Origin: Sporosarcina sp. FSL K6-1522
Lineage (GTDB): Bacteria; Bacillota; Bacilli; Bacillales_A; Planococcaceae
Direction: 5' to 3'
Assembly: GCF_038622445.1 (NCBI RefSeq)
Contig: NZ_CP152019.1
Coordinates: 558,001-622,000 of the forward strand
DNA length: 64,000 nt
The translations under genes and the position numbers were made by a program. The notes beneath the pieces were generated by a model. The model was given only the letters and a program-made list of their open reading frames with translations. It was not told where the DNA came from and made no database searches. How positions within the stretch are numbered: position 1 is the first letter of the stretch; the number at the start of each line of letters is the position of its first letter. Positions 17,918 through 27,518 of this stretch are shown one piece after another.

Positions 17918-18061
17918 ACTTTTCTATATAAACTGAACTAAATAATTCCTATCTCCATTTCCGTAATATATTATATACAAAATGCAAAAATCTCTTTTAT
18001 TCGACAAAATTTCATGGTATTCTTAATAAAAATTCTATGTTGTCTGAAAGGGAAGAATACT

Positions 18062-19252
18062 ATGTCTCAAATGCTTGCTTTAGTCATTATCGTTGCTATT
18101 CTATTTATCGGAGATGTGGTTGCGGTCCGTACGAAGGCTTGGATTCCATCTGTTTTCGTCTGCGCCATTCTTTTCTTACTCGGTTATTGGACGTTTTTCC
18201 CGCAAGATATCGTCTCGCTTGCTGGTGTACCGCCTACTGTTGCTTCTATGATGATTTACTTACTTATTACCAATATGGGAACTTTGCTCTCCATCCAACA
18301 ACTAAAAGAACAATGGAAAACCATTTTAATCTCTCTCGCTGGTATTCTAGGGATTGTTGTTGCCCTATTCGGAATTGGTACATTGTTATTCGGTGTTGAA
18401 ACAATCATCGTTGCTATCCCGCCTCTCGTTGGCGGTGTTGTATCTGCCTTAATCATGTCTGAAGGGGCTGCAGAAGCAGGGCTTGTCTCATTATCTGTAT
18501 TTGCAATTGTCATTTACGTTATGCAAGGCTTTGCAGGCTATCCGCTCACATCAATCGTACTGAAAAAAGAAGGAAAAATGCTGTTAGAAAAATATCGTAA
18601 AGGCGAGCTTACAACAAATGGTGGCAACGTCGACGTGTTAACAACAACACCTGAAAAAGAACTTAAGTTATTTAGTAAAATGCCCGCGAAATATAATACG
18701 GACTACTTTAAATTTTTCCGTCTAGCCTTTGTCGGTTTCCTTGCCTATCTCGTTTCTACATTACTGGCACCGATTGTCACAGTCAGCCCGTACGTGCTAT
18801 GCCTATTGTTCGGGATTATCGCTGCAAGTGTTGGCTTCTTGGAACGTCAAGTGCTGCAAAAAGCGAATGGTTTCGGACTAGCAATGATGGCACTTATGCT
18901 ATTCATCTTTGATGGCTTGAAAAATGCTACGCCTTCTATGATGATGGAAATCTTATATCCACTTGTCGGTTGTATTGTGTTGGGTGTTATCGGTATGTAC
19001 ATCTTTTCATTTTTCATCGGCAAGGTGTTAAAAGTCAGTAAAGAAATGGCATTTGCCGTTTCATTAACTGCTTTGTACGGGTTCCCAGCTGACTATATTA
19101 TTACCAACGAAGTTATCAATTCGTTAACGGAAGATGAAAAAGAACGAGAAGCGTTGACAGGTCAAATGCTACCTCCTATGCTCGTCGGCGGTTTCATTAG
19201 CGTGACAATTGTATCAGTCATCCTTGCAGGCTTCTTTGTCGGATTCTTGTGA
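18062..19252 (+). CDS. Polytopic membrane protein, putative transporter
   Basis: A 396-residue integral membrane protein with roughly ten hydrophobic helices and one large cytoplasmic loop (about 178-210). Glycine-rich turns such as PPLVGGVVSALIMSEGAAEAG near residue 120 look like the core of a secondary transporter. I do not recognise the exact family. The start follows AAAGGGAAG; an upstream in-frame start (18014) lacks one. The gene is followed at 14 bp by a carbamoylase-type hydrolase and then an M20 amidohydrolase. A role in importing N-carbamoyl or N-acyl amino acids or ureides is therefore plausible. Confidence 0.75.
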   Translation: MSQMLALVIIVAILFIGDVVAVRTKAWIPSVFVCAILFLLGYWTFFPQDIVSLAGVPPTVASMMIYLLITNMGTLLSIQQLKEQWKTILISLAGILGIVVALFGIGTLLFGVETIIVAIPPLVGGVVSALIMSEGAAEAGLVSLSVFAIVIYVMQGFAGYPLTSIVLKKEGKMLLEKYRKGELTTNGGNVDVLTTTPEKELKLFSKMPAKYNTDYFKFFRLAFVGFLAYLVSTLLAPIVTVSPYVLCLLFGIIAASVGFLERQVLQKANGFGLAMMALMLFIFDGLKNATPSMMMEILYPLVGCIVLGVIGMYIFSFFIGKVLKVSKEMAFAVSLTALYGFPADYIITNEVINSLTEDEKEREALTGQMLPPMLVGGFISVTIVSVILAGFFVGFL

Positions 19253-19266
19253 GAATTGGAGGTGTC

Positions 19267-20505
19267 ATGATGAAAGCAAATCAACAACGTATTGAAGAGC
19301 ATATTGAATTATTAAGCCGCTTCACGGCAACACCTGGTGAAGGCGTCACACGGCTCACTTATAGTCCGGAAGATTTACAAGCCCGAAATTACATTAAAGA
19401 AAAGATGGCGTCATATGGACTGAATGTATCAGAAGATGGCTTTGGCAATATCTTCGGCAAATTGGATGGAGCGTTAGCTAACGCTCCATCCGTTATTGTC
19501 GGTTCTCATTTCGATTCCGTTCCCAATGGCGGTGCCTATGATGGAACTGCAGGTGTTGTCGTTGGTTTAGAGGTTGCCGCCCTGTTTCAAGAACACAAGT
19601 TGAAACCAACTTATCCACTCGAAATCATTGCAATGGTGGAAGAAGAAGGGTCTCGATTTGGCGGTGGGCTGATGGGTTCAAGGGGCATGATGGGTTTATT
19701 GACTGAGGAGGATTTTAACAAACTTGCCGATAAAGATGGCATCCTTGCAACAGATGCGATGACCGATATCCAGTTAGATCCTTCAAAGGACAAACTCCGG
19801 CATCCCGTAACGATAAAAGCATTTCTCGAATTACACATTGAACAAGGCCCTATTCTTGAGGAAAAAGGTATTCAAGTCGGCGTCGTTGAAGCAATTGTCG
19901 GGCTTTCGCAATTAGAAGTAACTGTCCAAGGGCAAGCAGGACATGCGGGGACAACACCGATGGATCGACGTGCAGATGCACTCGTTTCCGCAGCACAAAT
20001 CATTGCGGATTTACCACTTATTGCGCTAAACGAAGGCGACGGCACAGTGATTACAACCGGACGACTGCATGTCTTCCCGAATGGCGCCAATGTTATCCCT
20101 GATAAGGTTGTCTTTACGGTTGATATCCGGTCAGGTAAGGAAGCGCATGTGCAAAATGCCATTCGCCAAGTCGAAGCACTCGTTAGAGCTAGAGATAGCG
20201 GCGGAATTAGCACGTCTACTGAACAATTGCTCTATATTGCACCGAAAGCATTAGACGAAAAAGTACGTTCATCACTAAAGCAAGCAAGTGATGCGTTAAC
20301 GATTCCCTACTGTTCAATCAATAGCGGAGCTGGCCATGATGCCATGGTGTTCTCAGATTTCACCGCTTGCGGTATGATTTTCATCCCGAGTAAAAATGGG
20401 CTCAGCCATTGTCCGGAAGAATGGTCAGACGCAGGACATCTCGCAAACGGTACAGATATTCTCTTTGAAGTAGCAAAACAATTAACGGAGGCTCAATCAT
20501 TATGA
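19267..20505 (+). CDS. Zinc hydrolase of the N-carbamoyl-amino-acid / allantoate amidohydrolase family
   Basis: A 412-residue M20-type amidase. Metal-site motifs are GSHFDSVPNGGAYDG (His, Asp), EEEGSRFGG (Glu pair), LELHIEQGP (His) and NGLSHCPEEWSD (His) near the end. The family removes a carbamoyl group from N-carbamoyl amino acids or cleaves allantoate; the sequence alone does not fix the substrate. The two consecutive ATGs follow TTGGAGGTG. It overlaps the next M20 gene by 4 bp, so the pair is coupled. Confidence 0.88.
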   Translation: MMKANQQRIEEHIELLSRFTATPGEGVTRLTYSPEDLQARNYIKEKMASYGLNVSEDGFGNIFGKLDGALANAPSVIVGSHFDSVPNGGAYDGTAGVVVGLEVAALFQEHKLKPTYPLEIIAMVEEEGSRFGGGLMGSRGMMGLLTEEDFNKLADKDGILATDAMTDIQLDPSKDKLRHPVTIKAFLELHIEQGPILEEKGIQVGVVEAIVGLSQLEVTVQGQAGHAGTTPMDRRADALVSAAQIIADLPLIALNEGDGTVITTGRLHVFPNGANVIPDKVVFTVDIRSGKEAHVQNAIRQVEALVRARDSGGISTSTEQLLYIAPKALDEKVRSSLKQASDALTIPYCSINSGAGHDAMVFSDFTACGMIFIPSKNGLSHCPEEWSDAGHLANGTDILFEVAKQLTEAQSL

Positions 20506-21677
20506 TTAATCAGACTATAAAAGACGCAATCGCGAACTATAGTAACGAACTAACCGCATTGCGACGTAAGCTCCATAGTGAGCCAGAACTATCATTTGAA
20601 GAAGTCAAAACGACTGCATTTGTTTGTGATTACTTGGACAAGCTTGGTATTGCCTACCGCAAGACTGAACCAACTGGTGTTATCGCTGAAATTCAAGGTG
20701 CTTCTGGCGGTAAAACCGTCGCACTACGCGGCGACATGGACGCCCTTTCTGTCGAACAACTCAACAAACACGTGCCCTATGCTTCGAAAATCGAAGGAAA
20801 AATGCATGCATGTGGCCATGATGCACATACGTCCATGCTACTCATTGCCGCAAAAGCATTAGTAGCTGTGAAAGGCGAGCTGCCAGGTAATGTGCGGCTT
20901 CTATTCCAACCTGCTGAAGAAATTGCACAAGGGGCAAAAGCAATGGTTCAGCAAGGAGCAATGGAAGGCGTCGACAATGTATTTGGCATTCACATTTGGT
21001 CGCAAATGCCGACACACAAAGTAGCTTGCTCACCAGGCCCTTCATTTGCGGCAGCAGATATTTTCAAAGTCCATTTCACAGGAAAAGGCGGACACGGTGC
21101 CATTCCACAAGACTGTATTGACGCGGCACTTGTTGCCTCTTCCTTCGTCATGAATGTGCAAACCGTCGTCTCTCGGACAATCGATCCGCAAAGTCCAGCC
21201 GTCCTCACTGTCGGTAAAATGGACGTCGGCACACGCTTCAACATCATTGCTGAGAACGCATTGATTGAAGGAACAGTTCGGACATTCCATCCAGACACAC
21301 GTAATCATATCGAAAAAAGCATTACACAATACGCACAAAGCGTTGCCGACATGTACGGTGCAACGGCGAAAATTGAGTATATTCGTGGAACACAACCTGT
21401 AATCAATGAAGAAACAAGCGCTCGACTTGTTCAACAAGTTGCCACCGAAGCATTCGGAGCAGACGTATTGTATGATGAGAAACCGACGATGGGGGCAGAA
21501 GACTTCTCATTCTTCCTCGATGAAGCACCTGGTAGCTTCGCACTTGTCGGTAGCGGTAATCCCAAAAAGGATACGGAGTGGTCACATCACCATGGCAACT
21601 TCGACATCGACGAAGATGCGCTTACAACAGGTGCAGAATTATACGCACAATATGCTTGGGCATATTTGAATAAATGA
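20502..21677 (+). CDS. M20-family amidohydrolase (N-acyl amino acid/hippurate hydrolase type)
   Basis: A 391-residue di-zinc amidohydrolase that releases an amino acid from an N-acyl or peptide conjugate. Motifs are RRKLHSEPELSFEE at the N terminus, LRGDMDALSV, MHACGHDAHTSML (metal His), PAEEIAQGA and the C-terminal TMGAEDFSFF. It closes a three-gene unit with the membrane transporter and the carbamoylase-type hydrolase. Uptake followed by two-step deacylation or decarbamoylation is inferred. A second, separate M20 gene lies at 22496. Confidence 0.9.
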   Translation: MINQTIKDAIANYSNELTALRRKLHSEPELSFEEVKTTAFVCDYLDKLGIAYRKTEPTGVIAEIQGASGGKTVALRGDMDALSVEQLNKHVPYASKIEGKMHACGHDAHTSMLLIAAKALVAVKGELPGNVRLLFQPAEEIAQGAKAMVQQGAMEGVDNVFGIHIWSQMPTHKVACSPGPSFAAADIFKVHFTGKGGHGAIPQDCIDAALVASSFVMNVQTVVSRTIDPQSPAVLTVGKMDVGTRFNIIAENALIEGTVRTFHPDTRNHIEKSITQYAQSVADMYGATAKIEYIRGTQPVINEETSARLVQQVATEAFGADVLYDEKPTMGAEDFSFFLDEAPGSFALVGSGNPKKDTEWSHHHGNFDIDEDALTTGAELYAQYAWAYLNK

Positions 21678-21828
21678 GTGGGGAGCGGAAAAGCTAAATG
21701 GCTTTTCTGTTTTTTTGTGCGTGGCGGGCATAACACCTTCCAAGACGATCATAAACTTGTTAATAGCCGTGAAATCCGCACGCCGTATGGTAAAATAAAA
21801 CAACTGCCATACATAAAGGAGTGTCTAT

Positions 21829-22371
21829 ATGAATTTTGTCGCCTGGACCATTGTCGCTTGCGAAATCGGCTTTTGGGTCGTCATCTTACTTGGTTTGGTC
21901 ACACGCTATCTATTCAAACGTGAACGACTCGGCTTTTTCTTTCTTGCTTTGACACCTATTATCGACTTACTTCTCCTTGTCGTCACGGCAACTGATCTAT
22001 ACAATGGGGCTACTGCAACCCAAGCGCATGCCATTGCCGCCGTCTACCTTGGCGTCTCCATCGCCTTTGGAAAAAGTATGATTCGTTGGGCTGACGAGCG
22101 CTTCCAATATTATATTCAACAACAAGGCACAAAGCCCGCCCGAAAAACGGGATGGGCGCATGCACGTCACTCCATGAAAGGCTCCTTGCAACATTTGCTC
22201 GCCTTTATTATCGGGGCCACGCTCCTTGTCGTTATGATTTACCTCATTAATGACCCTTCTCGAACGGAAGCGTTATCCGGAACACTAAAAGTATGGGCAC
22301 TCGTTCTTGGCATTGACTTCGTCATCTCTGCGTCCTACTTTATCTGGCCGCGGCCGGATAAGACAAAATGA
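21829..22371 (+). CDS. Small polytopic membrane protein of unknown function
   Basis: A 180-residue protein with four to five hydrophobic helices (about 5-24, 32-55, 62-78, 118-137, 146-165) and a basic loop (about 85-112). I do not recognise a named family, though it looks like conserved Bacillus membrane proteins of similar size. A ribosome site AAAGGAG precedes the ATG. It is monocistronic with a terminator downstream. Confidence 0.75.
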   Translation: MNFVAWTIVACEIGFWVVILLGLVTRYLFKRERLGFFFLALTPIIDLLLLVVTATDLYNGATATQAHAIAAVYLGVSIAFGKSMIRWADERFQYYIQQQGTKPARKTGWAHARHSMKGSLQHLLAFIIGATLLVVMIYLINDPSRTEALSGTLKVWALVLGIDFVISASYFIWPRPDKTK

Positions 22372-22382
22372 CGGCAAAGCAT

Positions 22383-22428
22383 ATAAAAAAGGGCTATCAA
22401 CCGTAATGGTTTTTAGCCCCTTTTTTTC
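22383..22428. terminator. Terminator between convergent genes
   Basis: AAAAAAGGG-CTA with AACC pairs with GGTT and TAG-CCCC-TTTTTTT around a short loop with one bulge. It ends in a long T run. Confidence 0.75.
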
Positions 22429-22495
22429 CGCTCTATCAACATTATGGATAAACTACATACGAAAATGAATACCGGCTGTCCCACCAGCAATTCGA

Positions 22496-23713
22496 TTATT
22501 CAACATCGCAGTAATGACAAACTACTTCAGCAACAGACTTCGCTGAAACGAGAAGTGCATCTTCATCAATATCAAATTTCGGGTGATGGTTCATATACGC
22601 TCTTTCCACACCTTTTGGTTTACAGCCGATATTGAAGAACAGACCAGGCACTTTTTCCAAGTAATACGAGAAATCCTCCGACCCTGAGAAGACCGGAAAC
22701 TCAATGATTTCTTTAATACTTTGATCCTTCGACTGTTGCAAAATAGAAACCACTTCTGCCGTCGTTGCTGGGTCATTGTAGAGTGGCGGATAATCAGCAG
22801 TATACGTCAATTCGCATGTCACACCAAATTCCAATTCAATACCACTGACAATACGACGAATCTCGTGCTCGATGGTCTGCTGCGTTTCCTCATTCATATA
22901 GCGAACATCGCCTTCCAACTCTATACTGTCCTTAATGACATTGAATGAGCCCTTTCCATCAAAAGAACCAATCGTCACAACGCCCATTTCAAACGGATTC
23001 AACCTTCTGCTGACAATCGTCTGAATCGCTGTCACGAAATGCGCACCCGCAACAATCGGGTCATTCGATTGATGCGGAGAAGAGCCATGTCCGCCACTGC
23101 CTTGAATGACCAGCTTGAAATACGTTCTCCCCGCCATCGCATAACCGCTACGATAGCCGATTGTTCCAACTCGATGTGTCGGGAACAAATGCGTGCCAAA
23201 TACCAAATCCAAGTCATCTAGTGCACCCGACTCAACGATACTCTTTGCTCCACCCGGCGGTGTTTCCTCCGCATGCTGATGAATAATTTTAATCGTTCCG
23301 GCAATAGAAGATTTCAGCTGAATCAAGCAATCTGCAAGAATGAGCATATAGGCAGTATGTCCGTCGTGTCCACACGCGTGCATGACACCATCGTTTTTCG
23401 ATTTAAAAGGTACATCGGCTTCTTCATGAATGGGTAGTGCATCAAAATCTGCACGCAGTCCAATCGTCTTCCCCGGTTTTCCACCTTTAATCGTCACAAC
23501 GATACCGTAACCATTGCCTACATTCGTTAAAACTTCTACATCTTTTCCTTTATAAAAATCCACAATGTATTGCGCTGTCTTTTCTTCTTTAAAAGATAAC
23601 TCTGGATGCTCATGCAAGTGGCGACGAATTGCAATCATTTCATCCGCTCTACTTTCAAGCATCTCCATTAGTTGCCGTTTCGTTTTAAGCACTTCTTTCA
23701 CTGGTTGTCCCAT
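22496..23713 (-). CDS. M20-family amidohydrolase linked to a transporter pair
   Basis: A 405-residue metal-dependent amidohydrolase. Motifs are IRRHLHEHPELSFKEE, LRADFDALPIH, MHACGHDGHTAYML and the C-terminal FSGSEDFSYYLEKVPG. HQHAEETPPGGAK holds the catalytic Glu pair. It is the last gene of a minus-strand unit following two membrane proteins (a DUF5058-type protein and its neighbour). That suggests the substrate is brought in or its products exported by that pair. The ATG follows a GGGAGAGG site. Confidence 0.9.
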   Translation of the reverse strand: MGQPVKEVLKTKRQLMEMLESRADEMIAIRRHLHEHPELSFKEEKTAQYIVDFYKGKDVEVLTNVGNGYGIVVTIKGGKPGKTIGLRADFDALPIHEEADVPFKSKNDGVMHACGHDGHTAYMLILADCLIQLKSSIAGTIKIIHQHAEETPPGGAKSIVESGALDDLDLVFGTHLFPTHRVGTIGYRSGYAMAGRTYFKLVIQGSGGHGSSPHQSNDPIVAGAHFVTAIQTIVSRRLNPFEMGVVTIGSFDGKGSFNVIKDSIELEGDVRYMNEETQQTIEHEIRRIVSGIELEFGVTCELTYTADYPPLYNDPATTAEVVSILQQSKDQSIKEIIEFPVFSGSEDFSYYLEKVPGLFFNIGCKPKGVERAYMNHHPKFDIDEDALLVSAKSVAEVVCHYCDVE

Positions 23714-23747
23714 CTCGATCCTCTCCCTTTCTAAAATCCCACGATTC

Positions 23748-24476
23748 TTACGCCTCTTTTTGCTTTTTTAACTTCTCAAGCAGTATACAAGCAACGACTG
23801 TCCCTAGTATACACAGAAATGTTTTCAACGAAGCTGGTACTGGACCTAAATTGACAAATAATCCAATAGCTAGCGCAACGACACCCCATAATGGTTTCTT
23901 AATAGCAAATTGGGCAATTACGCCTCCGAAAATGGCTGGCAAGACAAACTGGAAACTTGCTGTTAACGTTTCCGGCAACAGCGCGATGAGATACGAACCA
24001 AAAAGAATAGCAAATACCAGAACAACAGTATTCACAATTGAGGCTGCTGCTATCGCAAGCGTTGCCGTTACTTCTCCTTTTTTCGTCCCCGGTTCAGCAC
24101 CAACAACACTTTGCGCGATGGACGCGCTTGGCAAACACATATTTCCAATATTACCTGTTAAAAATGCTAAATATGTCCCCGAAATACCTAAAACAGGATA
24201 ATAACTAATTGGCTCAATGACCCATACGACTGCAACAACCGCTGCATAGGCAGAGAATCCCGACAAGATTGTTGCCCATCCTGGATGAAAGCCAAGAACA
24301 AACGATAAGTACATAGGCAAAGCCAACGTCAATACAATAACACTCCAAATCGTCAAACGGCCCCAAAAATGCGACTTATTATGAAACGTTTCAAAATCAA
24401 TTGCTCTATCCGTTGCGTTCGTTTGTAAAGCATCCTGTGTCATCGCTTTCGTTTCTACTTCATTAATCATCGCCAT
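23748..24476 (-). CDS. Membrane protein, partner of the DUF5058-type protein
   Basis: A 242-residue protein with about six hydrophobic helices after a polar 35-residue N terminus. GISGTYLAFLTGNIGNMCLPSA near residue 100 is glycine-rich and may line a substrate path. It lies 22 bp after the DUF5058-type gene and 34 bp before the M20 gene. Two membrane proteins of similar size followed by an M20 peptidase suggest a two-subunit transporter for an N-acyl amino acid or dipeptide. No characterised family is recognised with certainty. Confidence 0.75.
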   Translation of the reverse strand: MAMINEVETKAMTQDALQTNATDRAIDFETFHNKSHFWGRLTIWSVIVLTLALPMYLSFVLGFHPGWATILSGFSAYAAVVAVVWVIEPISYYPVLGISGTYLAFLTGNIGNMCLPSASIAQSVVGAEPGTKKGEVTATLAIAAASIVNTVVLVFAILFGSYLIALLPETLTASFQFVLPAIFGGVIAQFAIKKPLWGVVALAIGLFVNLGPVPASLKTFLCILGTVVACILLEKLKKQKEA

Positions 24477-24498
24477 ATCCCTCTCCTACCTTCCCCGT

Positions 24499-25206
24499 TT
24501 AAAGTAGTAATAATCCGATAAGTATGCCCACGACAATGACAATTCCGAGAGACCATTCACGCAACCAACCAAGTTTAAACTTACTGGAAGCGCCTAAAAT
24601 AACCGGCATGATTAGAAATGCGACGATAAATACGATGGTCTCATTGATTCCTTTCACCATCTGGCCTGCACCAAAATAACCGAAAGCCCCTATCATTGCA
24701 GCAGTCGAGACGATGCTTAACAATTGCGCATTATTACTTTTTCCTGCAATTTTCTGTTGAAATTTCCCTAATGACTTTGTAAATAACGCCGTAAACAATA
24801 ACCAGCCCATTCCGCCAAGACACATGACCCAAACTGCTGTCGTAAATGCCTGCGCAGTGAACGTCGACGAACCAAGTTCTGATCCAGCTGCTTGAGCCCC
24901 GAGACTAGCACCAACCGTTTCAATAGGAGCAGATCCAACAATCCCAATGCGCATAAGTGTCACGGGATTGCCGAGAAACGTAATCAAGGAAATCGCCACG
25001 ATAATAATTGCAAAAGAAGGTCCTAACGAACTAATTGCCCCTGTCCGTACGACCGATTTCACCTCTTTGCTTGTCAATCCAACAGAGGGAGCCGTTCTAG
25101 AAGCAAGTCTGATAAAGACAACTGCCTGAAATATAACGATACCGATAATAAGAGACGCTATCAGCCAAACCGGGAAACTATTTGCTATTTTCATCACTTG
25201 TTCCAT
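24499..25206 (-). CDS. DUF5058-type membrane protein
   Basis: A 235-residue protein with about six hydrophobic helices, resembling the DUF5058 family, whose members I recall as neighbours of M20 peptidases. The chosen ATG follows GAGGGGAAG; the open frame extends to 25221, but the upstream ATG lies inside that ribosome site region. It is the first gene of the operon and divergent from a GAF-PucR regulator across an intergenic region that carries copy 2 of the three-hairpin element. Confidence 0.7.
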   Translation of the reverse strand: MEQVMKIANSFPVWLIASLIIGIVIFQAVVFIRLASRTAPSVGLTSKEVKSVVRTGAISSLGPSFAIIIVAISLITFLGNPVTLMRIGIVGSAPIETVGASLGAQAAGSELGSSTFTAQAFTTAVWVMCLGGMGWLLFTALFTKSLGKFQQKIAGKSNNAQLLSIVSTAAMIGAFGYFGAGQMVKGINETIVFIVAFLIMPVILGASSKFKLGWLREWSLGIVIVVGILIGLLLL

Positions 25207-25244
25207 CTTTCTTCCCCTCATTTCTTTTTATTAGAAACCGATCA

Positions 25245-25470
25245 ATTACGCCTCGGCGTAATTGCGTCCAGATTTTTTTCGAGCTCGCTCGAAAAACTCC
25301 TCTAAAAAATCTGTGACATCCGCCAAAGGCTGTATCTTCGTTCAGCCAGCGTTTGAACACCCACCGAACAGTAAAACAAAACCGCATTCATCTCGCCAAC
25401 TATCGAGATGAAGTTTTCTGTAGCTGACGCTTCGCTTTCAGTACAAAAAGATTTGATGAATGAAGATAAA
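25245..25470 (+). repeat. Three-hairpin dispersed element, copy 2 (interrupted)
   Basis: Hairpin 1 (25245-25262) is identical to copy 1. Hairpin 2 (25269-25314) keeps the outer stem and has TCGAGC-TC-GCTCGA inside. The left arm of hairpin 3 starts near 25333. Its right arm is split: GAACACCCACCGAA (about 25353-25367) is separated from TGAATGAAGATAAAC (25456-25470) by roughly 85 extra bases, which themselves hold a small hairpin (CATCTCG/CGAGATG). It fills the divergent region between the DUF5058-type operon and the PucR-like gene. Confidence 0.8.
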
Positions 25471-25637
25471 CCGTGGCAACCGTTATATGAAAACGCTTCC
25501 ATATTTCTGAATCTTAAATCTTTTATAATGATGTTTAATACTATACACTTGGATTATAATGACGACAATGTGTGTTTATCTATAATTTAAAGCCTATTAG
25601 TAGTTATTTATCTATAATTGAATGGAGGTTGACGGCA

Positions 25638-27443
25638 TTGTCAACAAACAACGACAAACATTCTTTATTGCATGGCAAATTAATAGACGACGAACTACGT
25701 ATTTTAGTCGATAGTATTCGCTCCATTACTTCCACCCTCAATCTCGATAAAGTACTGGAAAAAATCATGCGCAATGCACTCAGAGTCATTTCCGCCACGG
25801 ATGCAGGCTATTTACTACTGTACGATCCAGCTACTCAACTATTACTCCCAAAAGCACCAATCGGTTTTAATGAAAACATCTATAAATTCCGCGTAAAACC
25901 AGGAGAATCAGTTACTGGCAAAGTGTTTGAGGACGGTATCGGACGAATCTTCAATTCCAAAGAAGAGCTGTTCGGAGAAATGGATCGCTTCAACATTTCC
26001 AAGACAAACTTCGAGCACATCACATCGGCCGCAAATTCTCCCGAAGCCGCCATTTGTGTCCCAATCGCTATCGAAGGGAAAAGAATCGGCATCATGATTA
26101 CCCACCAATGGCGTCGTAAAAAAATATTGGATGACCACGATCTACTTTTATTACAAATCTTTGCTGAACAAGCTGCCATCGCCATCCAAAATGCACGCTA
26201 TTATACAGAAGCCCATCAGCGCCTCCATGAAATTACACAGTTAAGTGCACAGCTCGAAAAACAAAATCTTGAACTTCAAAAAAGACATGACGTCCATGAA
26301 ACAATGACGAATCTTTCATTAGAAAACAAAGGACTTGAAGCAATCATCCGGGCATTTGACCAAATGACTCATGCTCCCCTATCCTTTTTCAATGTCATCG
26401 AAGACAAATTTTATATTCATAGTCCAAACGAAGAACTACACTTCGATTCCATTGAATTAAAAAATATTTTTTCAACGAGAAGAAAGCCACTCCTTCTCCA
26501 CTCAAATCGTTCTGCTGTGAATGTCTATTTGTATCCCATTTACAATCGATTTGTATTTCTCGGTTGCTTTCTCGTTGCAGTAGACGAGGAGATCACCGAA
26601 TCGGACCGCATTACACTCGAACAAGGCAGTCCGATTCTCGTGTTAGAATTAATAAAAAATCAAACCGTCACGGAATATTTTTATAAAAAAACGCACGAAC
26701 AATTTTCAGCCTTACTTGATGCCCAAAACGCCGACCATCTAGCTATATTGGCAAAAGAATTCGGCCTAACTGCTACCGCACATTGGTTCATCGCTATTTT
26801 TGAAATACCTAGTTATACAGATTTGCAGTTGCTTGAAATCGATATCCATCATCTTATATTGAAGATGAAAAGCCAATTTCACACGAAAGAAACGATGATC
26901 TACGGCTTGCATAATCGTGTTGTCCTCCTCGCACCCGTTGTAGCAAACAGCGATTGTTACGACTTCCAATCCTTACAAAAAGAATGGGAAAAGAGCGGAA
27001 ATCCTGCTTTGCGAGGAGGAGTGAGTACAACGTATAAAGGATTGCACTCTATCAAAAAACTATATGAAGAAGCTACCAAAACACTGTCTTACTTAGCTAC
27101 ACGCAACAGCACAGCCATTATTCGCTATGAGGACATCGGACTCAACCGACTTTTTTTAAATCAATCCACCGAGGAAATCGAACAATTTATCGATGAAGTC
27201 TTTTCTCCATTATCATCTGCTAACAATGGAAAAACAGAGCTGGAAGATACACTTCTCATCTATTTTGAAACCAATCGTTCCGCTACAAAAACGGCGGAAA
27301 AACTGCATATCCACATCAACACACTGTATCAACGGATCCGAAAAATTGAACAACTACTGCAGCTGAACCTAAACGACTACGAGGACTCCCTCAAAGTTCA
27401 GCTTGCCTGCCATCTCCGAGCGACTTATGATTTGAAAGGTTAA
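25638..27443 (+). CDS. GAF domain regulator with PucR/CdaR-type C-terminal HTH
   Basis: A 601-residue cytoplasmic regulator. A GAF sensor domain (about 35-190, starting LDKVLEKIMRNALRVISATD) is followed by a coiled-coil region (about 200-240), a central domain, and a C-terminal helix-turn-helix (about 540-600; ATKTAEKLHIHINTLYQRIRKIEQLL region) typical of PucR/CdaR proteins. The start is TTG, chosen for the AATGGAGG site 9 nt upstream; the open frame runs to 25572. It is divergent from the DUF5058-M20 operon and is its likely regulator, probably sensing a small molecule through GAF. Confidence 0.85.
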   Translation: MSTNNDKHSLLHGKLIDDELRILVDSIRSITSTLNLDKVLEKIMRNALRVISATDAGYLLLYDPATQLLLPKAPIGFNENIYKFRVKPGESVTGKVFEDGIGRIFNSKEELFGEMDRFNISKTNFEHITSAANSPEAAICVPIAIEGKRIGIMITHQWRRKKILDDHDLLLLQIFAEQAAIAIQNARYYTEAHQRLHEITQLSAQLEKQNLELQKRHDVHETMTNLSLENKGLEAIIRAFDQMTHAPLSFFNVIEDKFYIHSPNEELHFDSIELKNIFSTRRKPLLLHSNRSAVNVYLYPIYNRFVFLGCFLVAVDEEITESDRITLEQGSPILVLELIKNQTVTEYFYKKTHEQFSALLDAQNADHLAILAKEFGLTATAHWFIAIFEIPSYTDLQLLEIDIHHLILKMKSQFHTKETMIYGLHNRVVLLAPVVANSDCYDFQSLQKEWEKSGNPALRGGVSTTYKGLHSIKKLYEEATKTLSYLATRNSTAIIRYEDIGLNRLFLNQSTEEIEQFIDEVFSPLSSANNGKTELEDTLLIYFETNRSATKTAEKLHIHINTLYQRIRKIEQLLQLNLNDYEDSLKVQLACHLRATYDLKG

Positions 27444-27477
27444 CAAACTACTCTGTGCACTCCCCGCTTGAATCACG

Positions 27478-27507
27478 AAAAAACCGACCCTCGTAGATCG
27501 GTTTTTT
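27478..27507. terminator. Bidirectional terminator between the PucR-like gene and wrbA
   Basis: AAAAAACCGA pairs exactly with TCGGTTTTTT around a 10-nt loop. It serves both converging genes. Confidence 0.88.
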
Positions 27508-27518
27508 CATTACATCTA

